Origin: Flavobacteriaceae bacterium PS02337
GTDB lineage: Bacteria; Bacteroidota; Bacteroidia; Flavobacteriales; Flavobacteriaceae
Length of the DNA stretch: 64,000 nt
Assembly: GCA_029959285.1 (NCBI GenBank)
Contig: JASCOE010000014.1
Span: 1 to 64,000 of the forward strand
Direction: 5' to 3'
Shown piece after piece: positions 55,223 through 63,567 of this stretch; positions within the stretch are counted from its first letter, which is position 1; the number at the start of each line of letters is the position of its first letter. Below the pieces are notes generated by a model, which saw only the letters and a list, made by a program, of their open reading frames with translations, did no database searches and was not told the origin of the DNA. The translations under genes and the position numbers were made by a program.

Positions 55223-55663
55223 ATGATACACAAAAAACAAACCGTACGACTCTTCGTAAAGGATATTATGGGTGATATCGTTAAAGACAACCAGGAAAAT
55301 TACTTTTAACTGGCGAGCAGGACAACTGGTTCTCGATGAACCAGCATTTAATGATGGTAGTGATATTGGTTCCGATCCGTTTACAACGGTTTTATCTGGT
55401 ATTGTAGCTGTACATTGACCAATTTACGGATGTATATCAAAAGGAAGGGATGAGATGTTACCGACTACCTGCAAAGCAAATGGATGGAATTTGATGATTT
55501 TAATGTGGAAACAAAAATTGAAGCCGAAGCTAAAGTACGGGGTCTGTACGAAGGTAAATTAAAGTTCCCTACCATAATAGTGGGCAACGATTATATTAAG
55601 AATCCAACGATATCACAACTCGAAGAATTTTTAGAATGCGCAGCATCTCCGAATAATCTTTAG
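55223..55663 (+). pseudogene. Composite remnant: OsmC-like front, glutaredoxin-like tail
   Basis: Pieces in shifting frames read MIHKKQTVRLFVKDIMGD, then ITFNWRAGQLVLDEPAFNDG and SDPFTTVLSGIVA, then TLTNLRMYIKRKG, stop, DVTDYLQSK, an OsmC-type peroxidase layout. It runs on into EAKVRGLYEGKLKFPTIIVG and IKNPTISQLEEFLE, which matches a glutaredoxin-like carboxy half. At least two frameshifts and one nonsense codon are present, so neither part is functional. Confidence 0.65.
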
Positions 55664-55727
55664 GAGTTCAATTCATTATTTTAATATAAAAGACGCTAGC
55701 TCAGATAATAATTTGTTAATAAGAAAT

Positions 55728-56213
55728 ATGAAAAAAATAGGTTTTGGTGGAGGCTGTCATTGGTGTACAGAAGCCATATTTCAGGCTTTAAATGGCGTTG
55801 AGTCTGTGGAGCAGGGCTGGATCTCCTCATTGAACCCCTATGATACATTTTCAGAAGCCGTTATTGTCCATTTTAATGAAGGCATCACACTGGATGTGTT
55901 AATTGAAGTGCATCTGCTGACGCATAGTAGCGCAAGCGCACACAGTATGCGTTACAAGTATCGTTCGGCAGTGTATTATATTGATCCCAATGATAAAGAC
56001 ACTATCGAAATAATAATCAATAAACTGTCAAAGGAAAATGACACCAAATATATTACACAGACACTGCCCTTGGCAGACTTCAGATTGAATTCGGAGCGTT
56101 TCCTCAATTATTATAAAAAAGACAAACAGAAACCTTTCTGCCAAACCAATATAAATCCTAAACTAGCTGCAATACGCAAAACATTCGGTCATCATATTCG
56201 AAATGATTTTTAA
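55728..56213 (+). CDS. Divergent MsrA-like protein
   Basis: About 161 residues. The front MKKIGFGGGCHWCTEAIFQA is MsrA-like, but the usual GCFWC is GCHWC, and the GYxGG loop reads GWISSL. The substrate segment is altered (LTHSSASAHSMRYKYRSAVY in place of HDPTxxNRQGxDxGxQYRS). It ends with Cys in KPFCQTN. The catalytic Cys is kept, so sulfoxide reduction is possible, with changed specificity. ATG 55728 is preferred to the TTG at 55713. It stands alone ahead of the trx-msr operon. Confidence 0.75.
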   Translation: MKKIGFGGGCHWCTEAIFQALNGVESVEQGWISSLNPYDTFSEAVIVHFNEGITLDVLIEVHLLTHSSASAHSMRYKYRSAVYYIDPNDKDTIEIIINKLSKENDTKYITQTLPLADFRLNSERFLNYYKKDKQKPFCQTNINPKLAAIRKTFGHHIRNDF

Positions 56214-56274
56214 GATGGGAAGAATTGCCAAAATATCGGGTGATAACGGTAAGAGAAAGGGTATTGCCGTATAT

Positions 56275-56282
56275 TAACTTTG
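56275..56282 (+). promoter_or_regulatory. -7 box of the trx-msrB-msrA operon
   Basis: TAACTTTG fits TAnnTTTG and lies 31 bp before the thioredoxin ATG. No AraC-type repeat was found next to it. Confidence 0.5.
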
Positions 56283-56313
56283 TGGAGTTAGATAACAATT
56301 AAAGTTTTTAGTT

Positions 56314-56640
56314 ATGAGAAAAATAGAAAGTAAACAGGAATTTGAAGAAACAATTCAAAAAGAAGCAAGCGTAGTTGTAGATTTTTACGCCGACTGGTGT
56401 GGTCCTTGCCAGGCGCTATTACCCACATTGGATGACCTGTCCAAAGACTTTGAGGGGAAGGTCAAAATAGTTAAAGTTAATGTTGATAATCAACAGGAAC
56501 TTGCCCAGCGTTTTGGTGTGCGTAGCATCCCCACATTGATCTTTTTCAAGAACCAAAAAGCTGTGGAGACCATAGTAGGTCTTCGAACCAAGGACGAACT
56601 TCAAAAGAAGATATCCGCGTTGGAAATAGGAAATAAATAG
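56314..56640 (+). CDS. trxA: Thioredoxin
   Basis: 108-residue cytosolic thioredoxin without signal, active site DFYADWCGPCQALLPTL near 33-36, cis-Pro in VRSIPTLIFF near 76. It heads a run trx-msrB-msrA-hypothetical-msrA-gap and most likely supplies electrons to the Msr enzymes encoded after it. Confidence 0.92.
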   Translation: MRKIESKQEFEETIQKEASVVVDFYADWCGPCQALLPTLDDLSKDFEGKVKIVKVNVDNQQELAQRFGVRSIPTLIFFKNQKAVETIVGLRTKDELQKKISALEIGNK

Positions 56641-56661
56641 TAACATTCAAAATAAATAGTT

Positions 56662-57108
56662 ATGTTAAACTGGAATGATATCATCAAGTTCGTAAACAAA
56701 GGTAATCCTGTTCCGACTCGCAGGGTGGAAAAAACAGACGAGGAATGGAAAGAACTGTTAAGCCCCGATTCGTATTTTGTTACCAGGGGGAAGGGTACTG
56801 AGCGAGCACATAGTTCGGATATGTGCGGCTTATTTGAACCGGGTAAATATGAATGTATCAGTTGTGGAACACCTTTGTTTGATGCAACTGAAAAATTTAA
56901 CAGCACTTCTGGCTGGCCTTCTTTCACTCAGCCCATAGCTGTTGAAAATATTGCCTACCATAAGGATGGTGGTTATGGTATGATAAGAGTGGAAACGACC
57001 TGCAATGTCTGTGATGCGCATTTGGGCCATGTTTTTCCGGATGGTCCTGCACCAAGTGGTCTTAGATACTGTATCAATGCCGTGGCGCTTAAGAAAGTAG
57101 AGGGCTGA
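56662..57108 (+). CDS. msrB: Methionine-R-sulfoxide reductase MsrB, cytosolic
   Basis: 148 residues, no signal peptide. Zinc sites are CISCGTPLF and CNVCDAHLGHVF, with FNSTSGWPSFTQPI and catalytic RYCINAVAL. An extra amino region (WNDIIKFVNKGNPVPTRRVE) is typical of the free-standing cytosolic form. It lies 21 bp after trx and 63 bp before msrA, a compact R/S-sulfoxide repair set. Confidence 0.9.
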   Translation: MLNWNDIIKFVNKGNPVPTRRVEKTDEEWKELLSPDSYFVTRGKGTERAHSSDMCGLFEPGKYECISCGTPLFDATEKFNSTSGWPSFTQPIAVENIAYHKDGGYGMIRVETTCNVCDAHLGHVFPDGPAPSGLRYCINAVALKKVEG

Positions 57109-57171
57109 GATCTCTCAAGCATTTCAGATCAAAAATTTTAAAGAACTTAAATAAAATAAAAGCTATAAGTA

Positions 57172-57663
57172 ATGGAAAATTTGAAAAAAGCATATTTGGC
57201 GGGTGGATGTTTCTGGGGCATGGAAGATCTTTTCAGAGCACGTCCTGGCGTAATTAATACCGAAGTCGGGTACTTAGGGGGACAGAACGATAATCCCACC
57301 TACGAGTATCATCCCGGCCATGCAGAGGGTGTTGAAATTACCTATGATCCAAGCAAGACAACTTATAGGGAGTTATTGGATTATTTTTTCAGGGTACATG
57401 ATCCCAGCACGGTAGATAGGCAGGGCAATGACAGGGGCAAAAGTTACCGCTCGGCACTATTCATTCAGAACGATGAAGAAGGAAATGATGCCGTGGAAAT
57501 GATCAAATTAGTTGATGATTCGCAACGCTGGCCTGGAAAGGTAGTAACGACATTGGAGCCGTTCACAAAATTTTGGCCTGCCGAAGACTACCATCAAGAT
57601 TATCTGGTCAAAAATCCGAATGGCTACACCTGCCACTTTGAGCGCTTTGGAACTTTTTTGTAA
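57172..57663 (+). CDS. msrA: Methionine-S-sulfoxide reductase MsrA, cytosolic
   Basis: 163 residues. The active site [12 protein letters not shown] has the catalytic Cys but Gly where two-Cys MsrAs have a second Cys. [48 protein letters not shown] and a late Cys (GYTCHFERF) follow. Full length and intact, cytosolic, paired with the MsrB before it. Confidence 0.9.
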   Translation: MENLKKAYLAGGCFWGMEDLFRARPGVINTEVGYLGGQNDNPTYEYHPGHAEGVEITYDPSKTTYRELLDYFFRVHDPSTVDRQGNDRGKSYRSALFIQNDEEGNDAVEMIKLVDDSQRWPGKVVTTLEPFTKFWPAEDYHQDYLVKNPNGYTCHFERFGTFL

Positions 57664-57667
57664 AGCA

Positions 57668-57877
57668 ATGAACAAAGTAACGGCAGAAATTTACCAGCTG
57701 CATCCCGATCGGTATATATTGGTCTCTGGACAGGAGGAAGGCGCACCTACATGCCCTTATGAAAATGTCCAACAATGGGTTGGCTATGATACCTTAACCA
57801 AAGAATATATTCGGTTTACAAAGTCGGTATACAAAAAGCTTGTTGAAGAAATGGAAAATAAAAAAATAAAGATATGA
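57668..57877 (+). CDS. Small hypothetical protein
   Basis: 69 residues from the ATG at 57668, 4 bp after the msrA stop (MNKVTAEIYQLHPDRYILVS, then GAPTCPYENVQQWVGYDTLT). It has a helical, Lys-rich tail, a single Cys, no signal and no recognised domain. Its stop overlaps the next msrA start (ATGA), so it is a true member of the operon and may assist Msr function. No activity can be assigned. Confidence 0.65.
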   Translation: MNKVTAEIYQLHPDRYILVSGQEEGAPTCPYENVQQWVGYDTLTKEYIRFTKSVYKKLVEEMENKKIKI

Positions 57878-58533
57878 ATATAGTAGTTTTCTTATCGACC
57901 GCACTCGGCTTCTTCGCCATGACAGGTTGTAGCAACAGTATGAGTAACAAAGCCGAGCATAATAAGGGCTTGGAAGAAAAAGCAAGCGTTACTGAAATGA
58001 CAGGCAATAGCGATAGCACGGACGTTATCTATTTTGCCGGAGGATGTTTCTGGGGAACAGAGCATTTTTTTAAACAGGTAGATGGTGTTATCGCTACCGA
58101 AGTAGGCTTTGCCAATGGCCGTACCGACAATCCGACATATGAGGATGTAGTACAGAAAAATACGGGCTACGCTGAAACCGTAAAGGTTACATACGATGCT
58201 GAAAAATTGGATTTGAATCTGTTACTTGATTTGTATTTCCTTGCTATTGATCCTACGAGCGTAAATAAACAGGGTAATGATATCGGTGATCAGTACCGTA
58301 CGGGCATTTATTACACCTCAGGCCAGCAGTTACCACTTATAAACCAACGGATAAATAAAGAGGCGGCAAAACATATCAGAGCTATAGCAGTTGAAGTAAC
58401 CCCCATAAAGAAATATTATAAAGCCGAGGATTACCATCAAGACTACCTGGATAAGAATCCGGGAGGATACTGCCATATTAATCCGGCACTTTTTAAAGTG
58501 GCGAAGGAAGCTAATAAGGCAACCAATAAATGA
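57874..58533 (+). CDS. msrA: Methionine-S-sulfoxide reductase MsrA, lipoprotein form
   Basis: 219 residues with a lipobox ALGFFAMTGC and a roughly 35-residue linker, then Msr[76 protein letters not shown]. Envelope-anchored, complementing the cytosolic MsrA two genes before it. The start overlaps the preceding stop. Confidence 0.9.
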   Translation: MNIVVFLSTALGFFAMTGCSNSMSNKAEHNKGLEEKASVTEMTGNSDSTDVIYFAGGCFWGTEHFFKQVDGVIATEVGFANGRTDNPTYEDVVQKNTGYAETVKVTYDAEKLDLNLLLDLYFLAIDPTSVNKQGNDIGDQYRTGIYYTSGQQLPLINQRINKEAAKHIRAIAVEVTPIKKYYKAEDYHQDYLDKNPGGYCHINPALFKVAKEANKATNK

Positions 58534-58561
58534 TAATATCATCAAAAAACTATAAAAAATC

Positions 58562-59557
58562 ATGAAAAAAGTAGCAATCAACGGATTTGGTCGCATAGGA
58601 AGGGCAGCATTAAAACTGATTTTTGAAACCGATGACCTTGAAGTCGTCGCCATAAACGATTTGATGTCGGTAGAAAATGCAGCATATCTGCTTAAATACG
58701 ACAGTAACTATGGTAAGTATGCTAAAGATGTTAAATTTGAAGGAGACAGCTTATTTGTGGGGGATAAAGAAATCAAGTATTCCAGTCTACGCAACATTTT
58801 AGAGTTACCATGGAAAGCACTCAATGTAGACGTTGTTATTGAAAGTACCGGCATATTTACCAACAGTGCCGATGCTGAAGGGCATATTCTGGCTGGTGCT
58901 AAAGCAGCTGTAATTTCAGGTCCTACAAAAGACACTCCAACAGTTGTTTATGGCGTAAACACTACAGATGATAAGACATTGGTCTTTTCTTGTGCAAGTT
59001 GTACGACCAATAACATCAGCCCTGTAATAGAAATTTTGGGAAGAAGGTTAGGTATAAAAAAAGCAATTCTTAATACCATACATGGATATACTGCTTCACA
59101 AAGCCTTGTCGATGCGCCTTCGAAAAAAGAGCCACGCATGGGTAGAGCGGCCGGCTTGAATCTGGCACCGGCTGCTACGGGAGCAGCCATAGCGACTACT
59201 AAAGTATTACCTCAGTACGCCGGAAAGTTCGACGGCGTTGCCATTAGAGTTCCCGTCCCTGTTGGCTCCATTTCGGATATTACTTTTATTGCTGAGAGAC
59301 CTACCACGGTTGAGGAAATCAATCAGATTCTGTCAGAAGAAGCGACCACAGAACGGTATAAAAAAGTGATCGCTGTAACAAATGAACCCCTTGTATCAAC
59401 TGATATCATAGGAAGTGCTTTCGCTTCTACCGTAGATTTAGAAATGACAAGGGTTGTTGATGGAGACCTAGTGAAAATAATGGCTTGGTATGACAATGAA
59501 TGGGGATTTACCAATCAGATGATCAGACAGATTCAATCAATATGGCAACCTGAATAA
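58562..59557 (+). CDS. gap: Glyceraldehyde-3-phosphate dehydrogenase, variant active site
   Basis: 331 residues, type I GAPDH: NGFGRIGR at the start, NAD-type Asp in AINDLMS near 33, catalytic Cys147 in SCTTN, HGYTASQ near 175, WYDNEWGF near the end. The active-site run is FSCASCTTNNISP, whereas most have SNASCTTNC. Asn replaces the usual second Cys four residues on, and an extra Cys144 lies upstream. It sits 28 bp after the lipoprotein msrA and is followed by a terminator. It is probably a second, stress-linked GAPDH; the housekeeping copy is not in the window. Confidence 0.9.
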   Translation: MKKVAINGFGRIGRAALKLIFETDDLEVVAINDLMSVENAAYLLKYDSNYGKYAKDVKFEGDSLFVGDKEIKYSSLRNILELPWKALNVDVVIESTGIFTNSADAEGHILAGAKAAVISGPTKDTPTVVYGVNTTDDKTLVFSCASCTTNNISPVIEILGRRLGIKKAILNTIHGYTASQSLVDAPSKKEPRMGRAAGLNLAPAATGAAIATTKVLPQYAGKFDGVAIRVPVPVGSISDITFIAERPTTVEEINQILSEEATTERYKKVIAVTNEPLVSTDIIGSAFASTVDLEMTRVVDGDLVKIMAWYDNEWGFTNQMIRQIQSIWQPE

Positions 59558-59594
59558 ACTGATTTAAGCGCACATGCTTACGTCGATTAACTGC

Positions 59595-59626
59595 ATTCCC
59601 CTTCTGAAAAGGATAGGGGAATTTTG
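59595..59626 (+). terminator. Terminator after gap
   Basis: ATTCCCC (59595-59601) pairs with GGGGAAT (59616-59622), followed by TTTT, 38 bp after the gap stop. It ends the trx-msr-gap operon. Confidence 0.7.
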
Positions 59627-59638
59627 ATATTTATTGTT

Positions 59639-60094
59639 ATGGAAATTTTGAACAACCAAATCCAACCCTGGCATTTGGAAAGTATCGGACAGAAAGATCT
59701 TCCACATTACGATAGCTTCAAAGGAAAACCCTTATTGATCTTGTTTTTCTATTTAGGCTGTCCGGGATGTGTAGGAAGAGCTATCCCATTTGCCAATAAA
59801 ATGGCGTATGAACACGGGGACAAGATGAACGTATTAGGGATTCATAGCAATTTTGAAGGTCCCGAATATACCAATGATGAAATTATTGAAAATTTAAAGT
59901 CATTGCATGTTAGGTTTCCGGTTTTTAGGGATGCCGGTATGGCCACCACTTTTCACGATTACCAAGCCGGGGGGACACCTCACTGGGTTTTGGTAGATAA
60001 AAACGGTAAGGTAGTCCGTTCCATATTTGGTTCGGATCCCAATCGAGCATTATTATGGTTAGATTACGCAATTATTGAAGAGTTGGAAAAGTGA
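59639..60094 (+). CDS. TlpA/AhpC-like redoxin
   Basis: 151 residues, thioredoxin-fold with PLLILFFYLGCPGCVGRAIP (GCPGC, CxxC near 37-40), LGIHSNFEGPEYTNDE and GGTPHWVLVDKNGKVVRSIF, as in TlpA-like redoxins. No signal peptide, so it acts in the cytosol. ATG 59639 is preferred to the TTG at 59624. It lies 44 bp before cysS. Confidence 0.8.
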   Translation: MEILNNQIQPWHLESIGQKDLPHYDSFKGKPLLILFFYLGCPGCVGRAIPFANKMAYEHGDKMNVLGIHSNFEGPEYTNDEIIENLKSLHVRFPVFRDAGMATTFHDYQAGGTPHWVLVDKNGKVVRSIFGSDPNRALLWLDYAIIEELEK

Positions 60095-60138
60095 ATTAGA
60101 ATTTACCTTCAAAACATTGCAACTTTTGAATATTCAAT

Positions 60139-61620
60139 ATGACTATATATAAAGATCATCCACTGAAAATATATAACTCACTTTCGAACGAAAAAGAAAT
60201 ATTCACACCGATTCAAGATGGTCACGTTGGGATGTATATCTGCGGTCCGACGGTGTACAGTAATGTACATCTTGGTAATGTAAGGACATTCCTCTCGTTC
60301 GATATCATCTATCGCTATCTTCTGCATTTAGGCTATAAAGTCCGTTATGTGCGTAATATCACTGATGTAGGACACCTGGTTGATGATGCAGATAGCGGTG
60401 AAGATAAAATTGCAAAAAGAGCGCGTTTGGAACAACTTGAACCAATGGAAATTGTTCAACGCTATACCGTTGATTTCCATGATATCCTCCAAAAATTCAA
60501 CCTTTTGCCGCCAAGCATTGAACCAACGGCGACCGGTCACATGATTGAGCAAATCAATGTCATACAGAACATCATAGATAAGGGCTATGCCTACGAATCG
60601 AATGGATCGGTATATTTCGACGTGGCAAAGTATAGTGAGGATTACGATTATGGTGTGCTCAGCCATCGGGACCTGATACACACGCTTGATAACTCCAGAC
60701 CACTTGACGGCCAGTCTGACAAACGGAATGAACAGGATTTTGCGCTATGGAAGCGTGCTGATCCACACCATATAATGCGCTGGCCTTCGCCGTGGAGCGA
60801 TGGTTTTCCGGGATGGCATACGGAGTGTACCACAATGAGCACAAAATACCTTGGGCAAAGATTTGACATCCACGGTGGAGGTATGGATCTGAAATTTCCA
60901 CATCATGAATGTGAAATAGCTCAGGGAGAAGCCTCCACGGGCCATGCACCGGTTAACTACTGGCTGCATGCCAATATGTTAACGCTGAATGGAAAGAAAA
61001 TGTCCAAATCTAGTGGAAATAATATTCTGCCAGATGAGATTTTGGCTGGCGACAATCCTGTTCTTAGCAAAGCGTTTTCAGCTTCGGTGACGCGTTTTTT
61101 TATGTTACAAACGCATTATCGAAGTATTATGGATTTTTCGAATGAGGCGATCCTGGCTGCTGAAAAAGGATACGACCGCCTGATGAAAGCGATAAATAGC
61201 TTATCGAAGCTTGAGCCTGGAAATAGATCGACACTCGACATCGCTGGTTGGGAAGCCAAATGTTATGAGGCGTTGGATGACGATTTTAATACGCCGATAC
61301 TTATCTCACACCTTTTTGAAGGCGTTACGTATATTAATCAACTGAAAGACAAGACTGCCATACTTTCAGCAACCGATCTGGAACATTTCAATAAAGGTAT
61401 TTCAACCTTTGTTTTTGACGTACTAGGATTGGAAATGAGATCGGGTGTGTATGACAGCTACGCTGAAAAACTCGACGGGACAATCAAATTACTAATTGAA
61501 ATTAGGAATAAGGTGCGAGCAGATAGAAACTTTACTTTGTCAGATCAGATACGCAACCGACTCGCTGAGTTAGCTATCAAATTGAATGATTCAAAGGAAG
61601 AAACAACTTTTAACTATTGA
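60139..61620 (+). CDS. cysS: Cysteinyl-tRNA synthetase
   Basis: 493 residues, full-length class I synthetase: [20 protein letters not shown] (zinc Cys and HLGN signature), [28 protein letters not shown] zinc ligands, [10 protein letters not shown]. It charges tRNA-Cys. Such enzymes also make cysteine persulfides in organisms tested. It lies among msr, redoxin and AraC genes and is probably an additional copy, since a housekeeping cysS would not normally sit in such an island. No damage is seen. Confidence 0.93.
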   Translation: MTIYKDHPLKIYNSLSNEKEIFTPIQDGHVGMYICGPTVYSNVHLGNVRTFLSFDIIYRYLLHLGYKVRYVRNITDVGHLVDDADSGEDKIAKRARLEQLEPMEIVQRYTVDFHDILQKFNLLPPSIEPTATGHMIEQINVIQNIIDKGYAYESNGSVYFDVAKYSEDYDYGVLSHRDLIHTLDNSRPLDGQSDKRNEQDFALWKRADPHHIMRWPSPWSDGFPGWHTECTTMSTKYLGQRFDIHGGGMDLKFPHHECEIAQGEASTGHAPVNYWLHANMLTLNGKKMSKSSGNNILPDEILAGDNPVLSKAFSASVTRFFMLQTHYRSIMDFSNEAILAAEKGYDRLMKAINSLSKLEPGNRSTLDIAGWEAKCYEALDDDFNTPILISHLFEGVTYINQLKDKTAILSATDLEHFNKGISTFVFDVLGLEMRSGVYDSYAEKLDGTIKLLIEIRNKVRADRNFTLSDQIRNRLAELAIKLNDSKEETTFNY

Positions 61621-61713
61621 TCTGATTTAAAGATTCGCTTTAAATTAAATTGTGTTTTGAGATTATATGTATTTTTGATAATAATATAGAAGTACTTTAA
61701 ATTGAATATTAAT

Positions 61714-62535
61714 ATGATCTATCAAGGAAAGCAGAACGAATACTTTGAGTTGGAGTATGTAGATTGTGACAATTTCAGAAGCTTTAGGCCGATTGTATCT
61801 GGGGCTCTGCAGCTACTGTGGTTTCAATCTGACGGAAACAAATTGATCATCGATGGCATTCACCAAACTTTTAATAACAACCAGATTGTTAGTCTCTCTC
61901 AATACCATCATGTGCAATATGAGCAGATTAACGCTATGAAAATGCTTCGGTTCAATTCAGAATTCTATTGCATAATTAACCATGATAGCGAAGTCGGCTG
62001 TAAAGGTGTATTGTATTATACACCTGCAAAAATACCGGTTGTTTCGGTTCAGGAGCCGCAATTTGCGATAATGAATGATGCCTGGAACCTAACCGATATG
62101 GAATTAGAAATGAAAGACGAATTGCAGCTTGAAATGCTGCAAATTGTCCTCAAGCGCATCCTGATACTGTGCACAAGAATATACAAAATGCAAGGTACCT
62201 TGTCTTTCATCGACGATAGTCAGCATAATTTAATAAGGGAATTCAATTTTCTGGTTGAACAAAACTTTAAGGAGCAGCATAGCGTCTCTTACTATGCAGG
62301 TTTATTACACAAATCACCAAAGACCATTACCAATACCTTTAAGAAGATTGATGAAAAATCACCACTTCAGCTTATCCATGACCGTATTCTGTTAGAGGCT
62401 AAAAACTTGCTGCATTATACAAAACGGGATATTTCTGAAATAGCGTACGAACTCGGATTTGAAAACGTGCAGGTATTCAGCCGATTTTTCAAGAGACTCT
62501 CAGGTATTTCTCCTACCGAATTTCGACTCAAATAA
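61714..62535 (+). CDS. AraC-family regulator, redox island copy 3
   Basis: 273 residues from the ATG at 61714 (a TTG at 61702 would add four). It shares the layout of copies 1 and 2 but is more diverged: FNSEFYCIINHDSEVGCKGV holds the same Cys pair, and the HTH part reads YAGLLHKSPKTITNTFKK, AYELGFENVQVFSRFFKR and GISPTEFRLK. It ends the redox island. Its target may be the cysS-redoxin genes or itself; no 21-bp repeat was found before it. Confidence 0.85.
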   Translation: MIYQGKQNEYFELEYVDCDNFRSFRPIVSGALQLLWFQSDGNKLIIDGIHQTFNNNQIVSLSQYHHVQYEQINAMKMLRFNSEFYCIINHDSEVGCKGVLYYTPAKIPVVSVQEPQFAIMNDAWNLTDMELEMKDELQLEMLQIVLKRILILCTRIYKMQGTLSFIDDSQHNLIREFNFLVEQNFKEQHSVSYYAGLLHKSPKTITNTFKKIDEKSPLQLIHDRILLEAKNLLHYTKRDISEIAYELGFENVQVFSRFFKRLSGISPTEFRLK

Positions 62536-62960
62536 AAGAAGAGAATTTAGGCGGATTAGGCTTAAAAACATAGCAATTAAAAACGTAGACCTCTTTAAGG
62601 GCAGATCTTGAACAGTAGGGTAAATCGATCTTAATAGGTTTCGATTTAATTATTGTGCGACCTGATTGACTGAGTTTTGAATGTCTTGAAAAAAACTCTA
62701 ACTCAGTAAGGCTGTCATTATGGATATAAAACAGCACCATAGCTTTATGCTCAGTGTTCCTGGTACATGGATAGGTCAAACTACCAGCCTTTGCTTAAGC
62801 CATATATCTAAAGCATTCTGTATCTCTCTGTTTGGGTACATATTCTATATACACCTTGCCATGTCTTATACTAAAGCAGGGCTCATACTATTGGGATTAC
62901 GGTAATGCGCAATTGTAGGAGCACACAAATGAGCAACCTCCGCAATAACTTTGTAAGTCG
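62536..62960. other. Gene-free stretch at the island edge
   Basis: No supported gene. Short frames on both strands show no known domain and overlap one another. A possible boundary between element and chromosome, but no repeat or attachment core could be recognised. Confidence 0.4.
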
Positions 62961-63006
62961 AAATAAAGGGTAAAGAGCCAATGTACTCTACCCTTTATTT
63001 TTTATA
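62961..63006 (+). terminator. Strong terminator hairpin
   Basis: AAATAAAGGGTA (62961-62972) pairs perfectly with TACCCTTTATTT (62989-63000), with inner GAG/CTC, then a T-run. No intact gene ends just upstream, so the gene it served may have been lost. Confidence 0.75.
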
Positions 63007-63035
63007 TTTGCAATATTGATTTACAAGGTAATCAA

Positions 63036-63167
63036 ATGAAAAAGAATGTAATAAGCACCATTACTAAATCGTTACCGATAGAGTTTTCCTCTCTTGTAAA
63101 CTACTCTTTATTAGTCACTTTGTGCTATATTAATCTTTTTCCTGAAAAATTAAAAAAATATAATTAA
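63036..63167 (+). CDS. Short hypothetical ORF behind a -7 box
   Basis: 43 codons (MKKNVISTITKSLPIEFSSL and on). TATATTTG at 63003-63010 fits a -7 box 26 bp before the ATG. No domain is recognised; it may be the truncated start of a lost gene. Confidence 0.25.
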   Translation: MKKNVISTITKSLPIEFSSLVNYSLLVTLCYINLFPEKLKKYN

Positions 63168-63194
63168 AACTTGACTAATTCGGTAGAATTAGTA

Positions 63195-63202
63195 TATATT
63201 TG
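63195..63202 (+). promoter_or_regulatory. -7 box of the SAM-riboswitch transcript
   Basis: TATATTTG fits TAnnTTTG, with TTGACT about 20 bp upstream, and lies 27 bp before the riboswitch. Confidence 0.6.
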
Positions 63203-63228
63203 TATCACAAAAAAAATATTTAATGATA

Positions 63229-63324
63229 CTTATCCAGAAAGACTGAGGGAATAGGCCCGATGAAGTCTTAGCAACCTGTTGCCGAATAAGGTGCTAAATC
63301 CTTCCGCGAAGACGGACAGATAAG
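63229..63324 (+). ncRNA. SAM-I (S-box) riboswitch
   Basis: Hallmarks of the SAM-I aptamer are all visible: P1 strands CTTATC (63229-63234) and GATAAG (63319-63324), GAGGGA and GGCCCGATGAAG, the AGCAACC junction strand, and GGTGCTAAATCC. It binds S-adenosylmethionine and normally shuts off methionine genes. Only a 31-residue ORF and a DUF4369 gene follow. Confidence 0.93.
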
Positions 63325-63381
63325 AAAAAGATTGCTCCAATCTGAATAAGGTCATCCATTTTAAATCTTTATTATTTAAAA

Positions 63382-63477
63382 ATGAAAGCAGAAACTATTT
63401 TACACGCCGGTTATGAACTTTTGAATTCAATTTTTGAAGAAAATAGTCTTGCTGTTTTTCGAATGCGAAAGCATTAA
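63382..63477 (+). CDS. 31-residue ORF downstream of the SAM riboswitch
   Basis: 31 residues (MKAETILHAGYELLNSIFEE, then AVFRMRKH), 57 bp after the aptamer. It could be a leader peptide controlled by the riboswitch, or the stub of a truncated methionine gene. The AETILHAGY start loosely recalls transsulfuration enzymes, but the rest does not. Confidence 0.35.
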   Translation: MKAETILHAGYELLNSIFEENSLAVFRMRKH

Positions 63478-63567
63478 TAAATCTTATAAATTTTCTTTTA
63501 ATACAATTTGCTGATGACTTACACATTGGCCACAAATTCTTTTGTCTAATTCTAAAACTAAAATAAA

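Noticed and set aside
62720-62905. 61-codon frame and overlapping minus-strand frame 62528-62779
   Set aside because: No recognised family, no promoter, opposing frames of equal quality. Treated as non-coding edge DNA.
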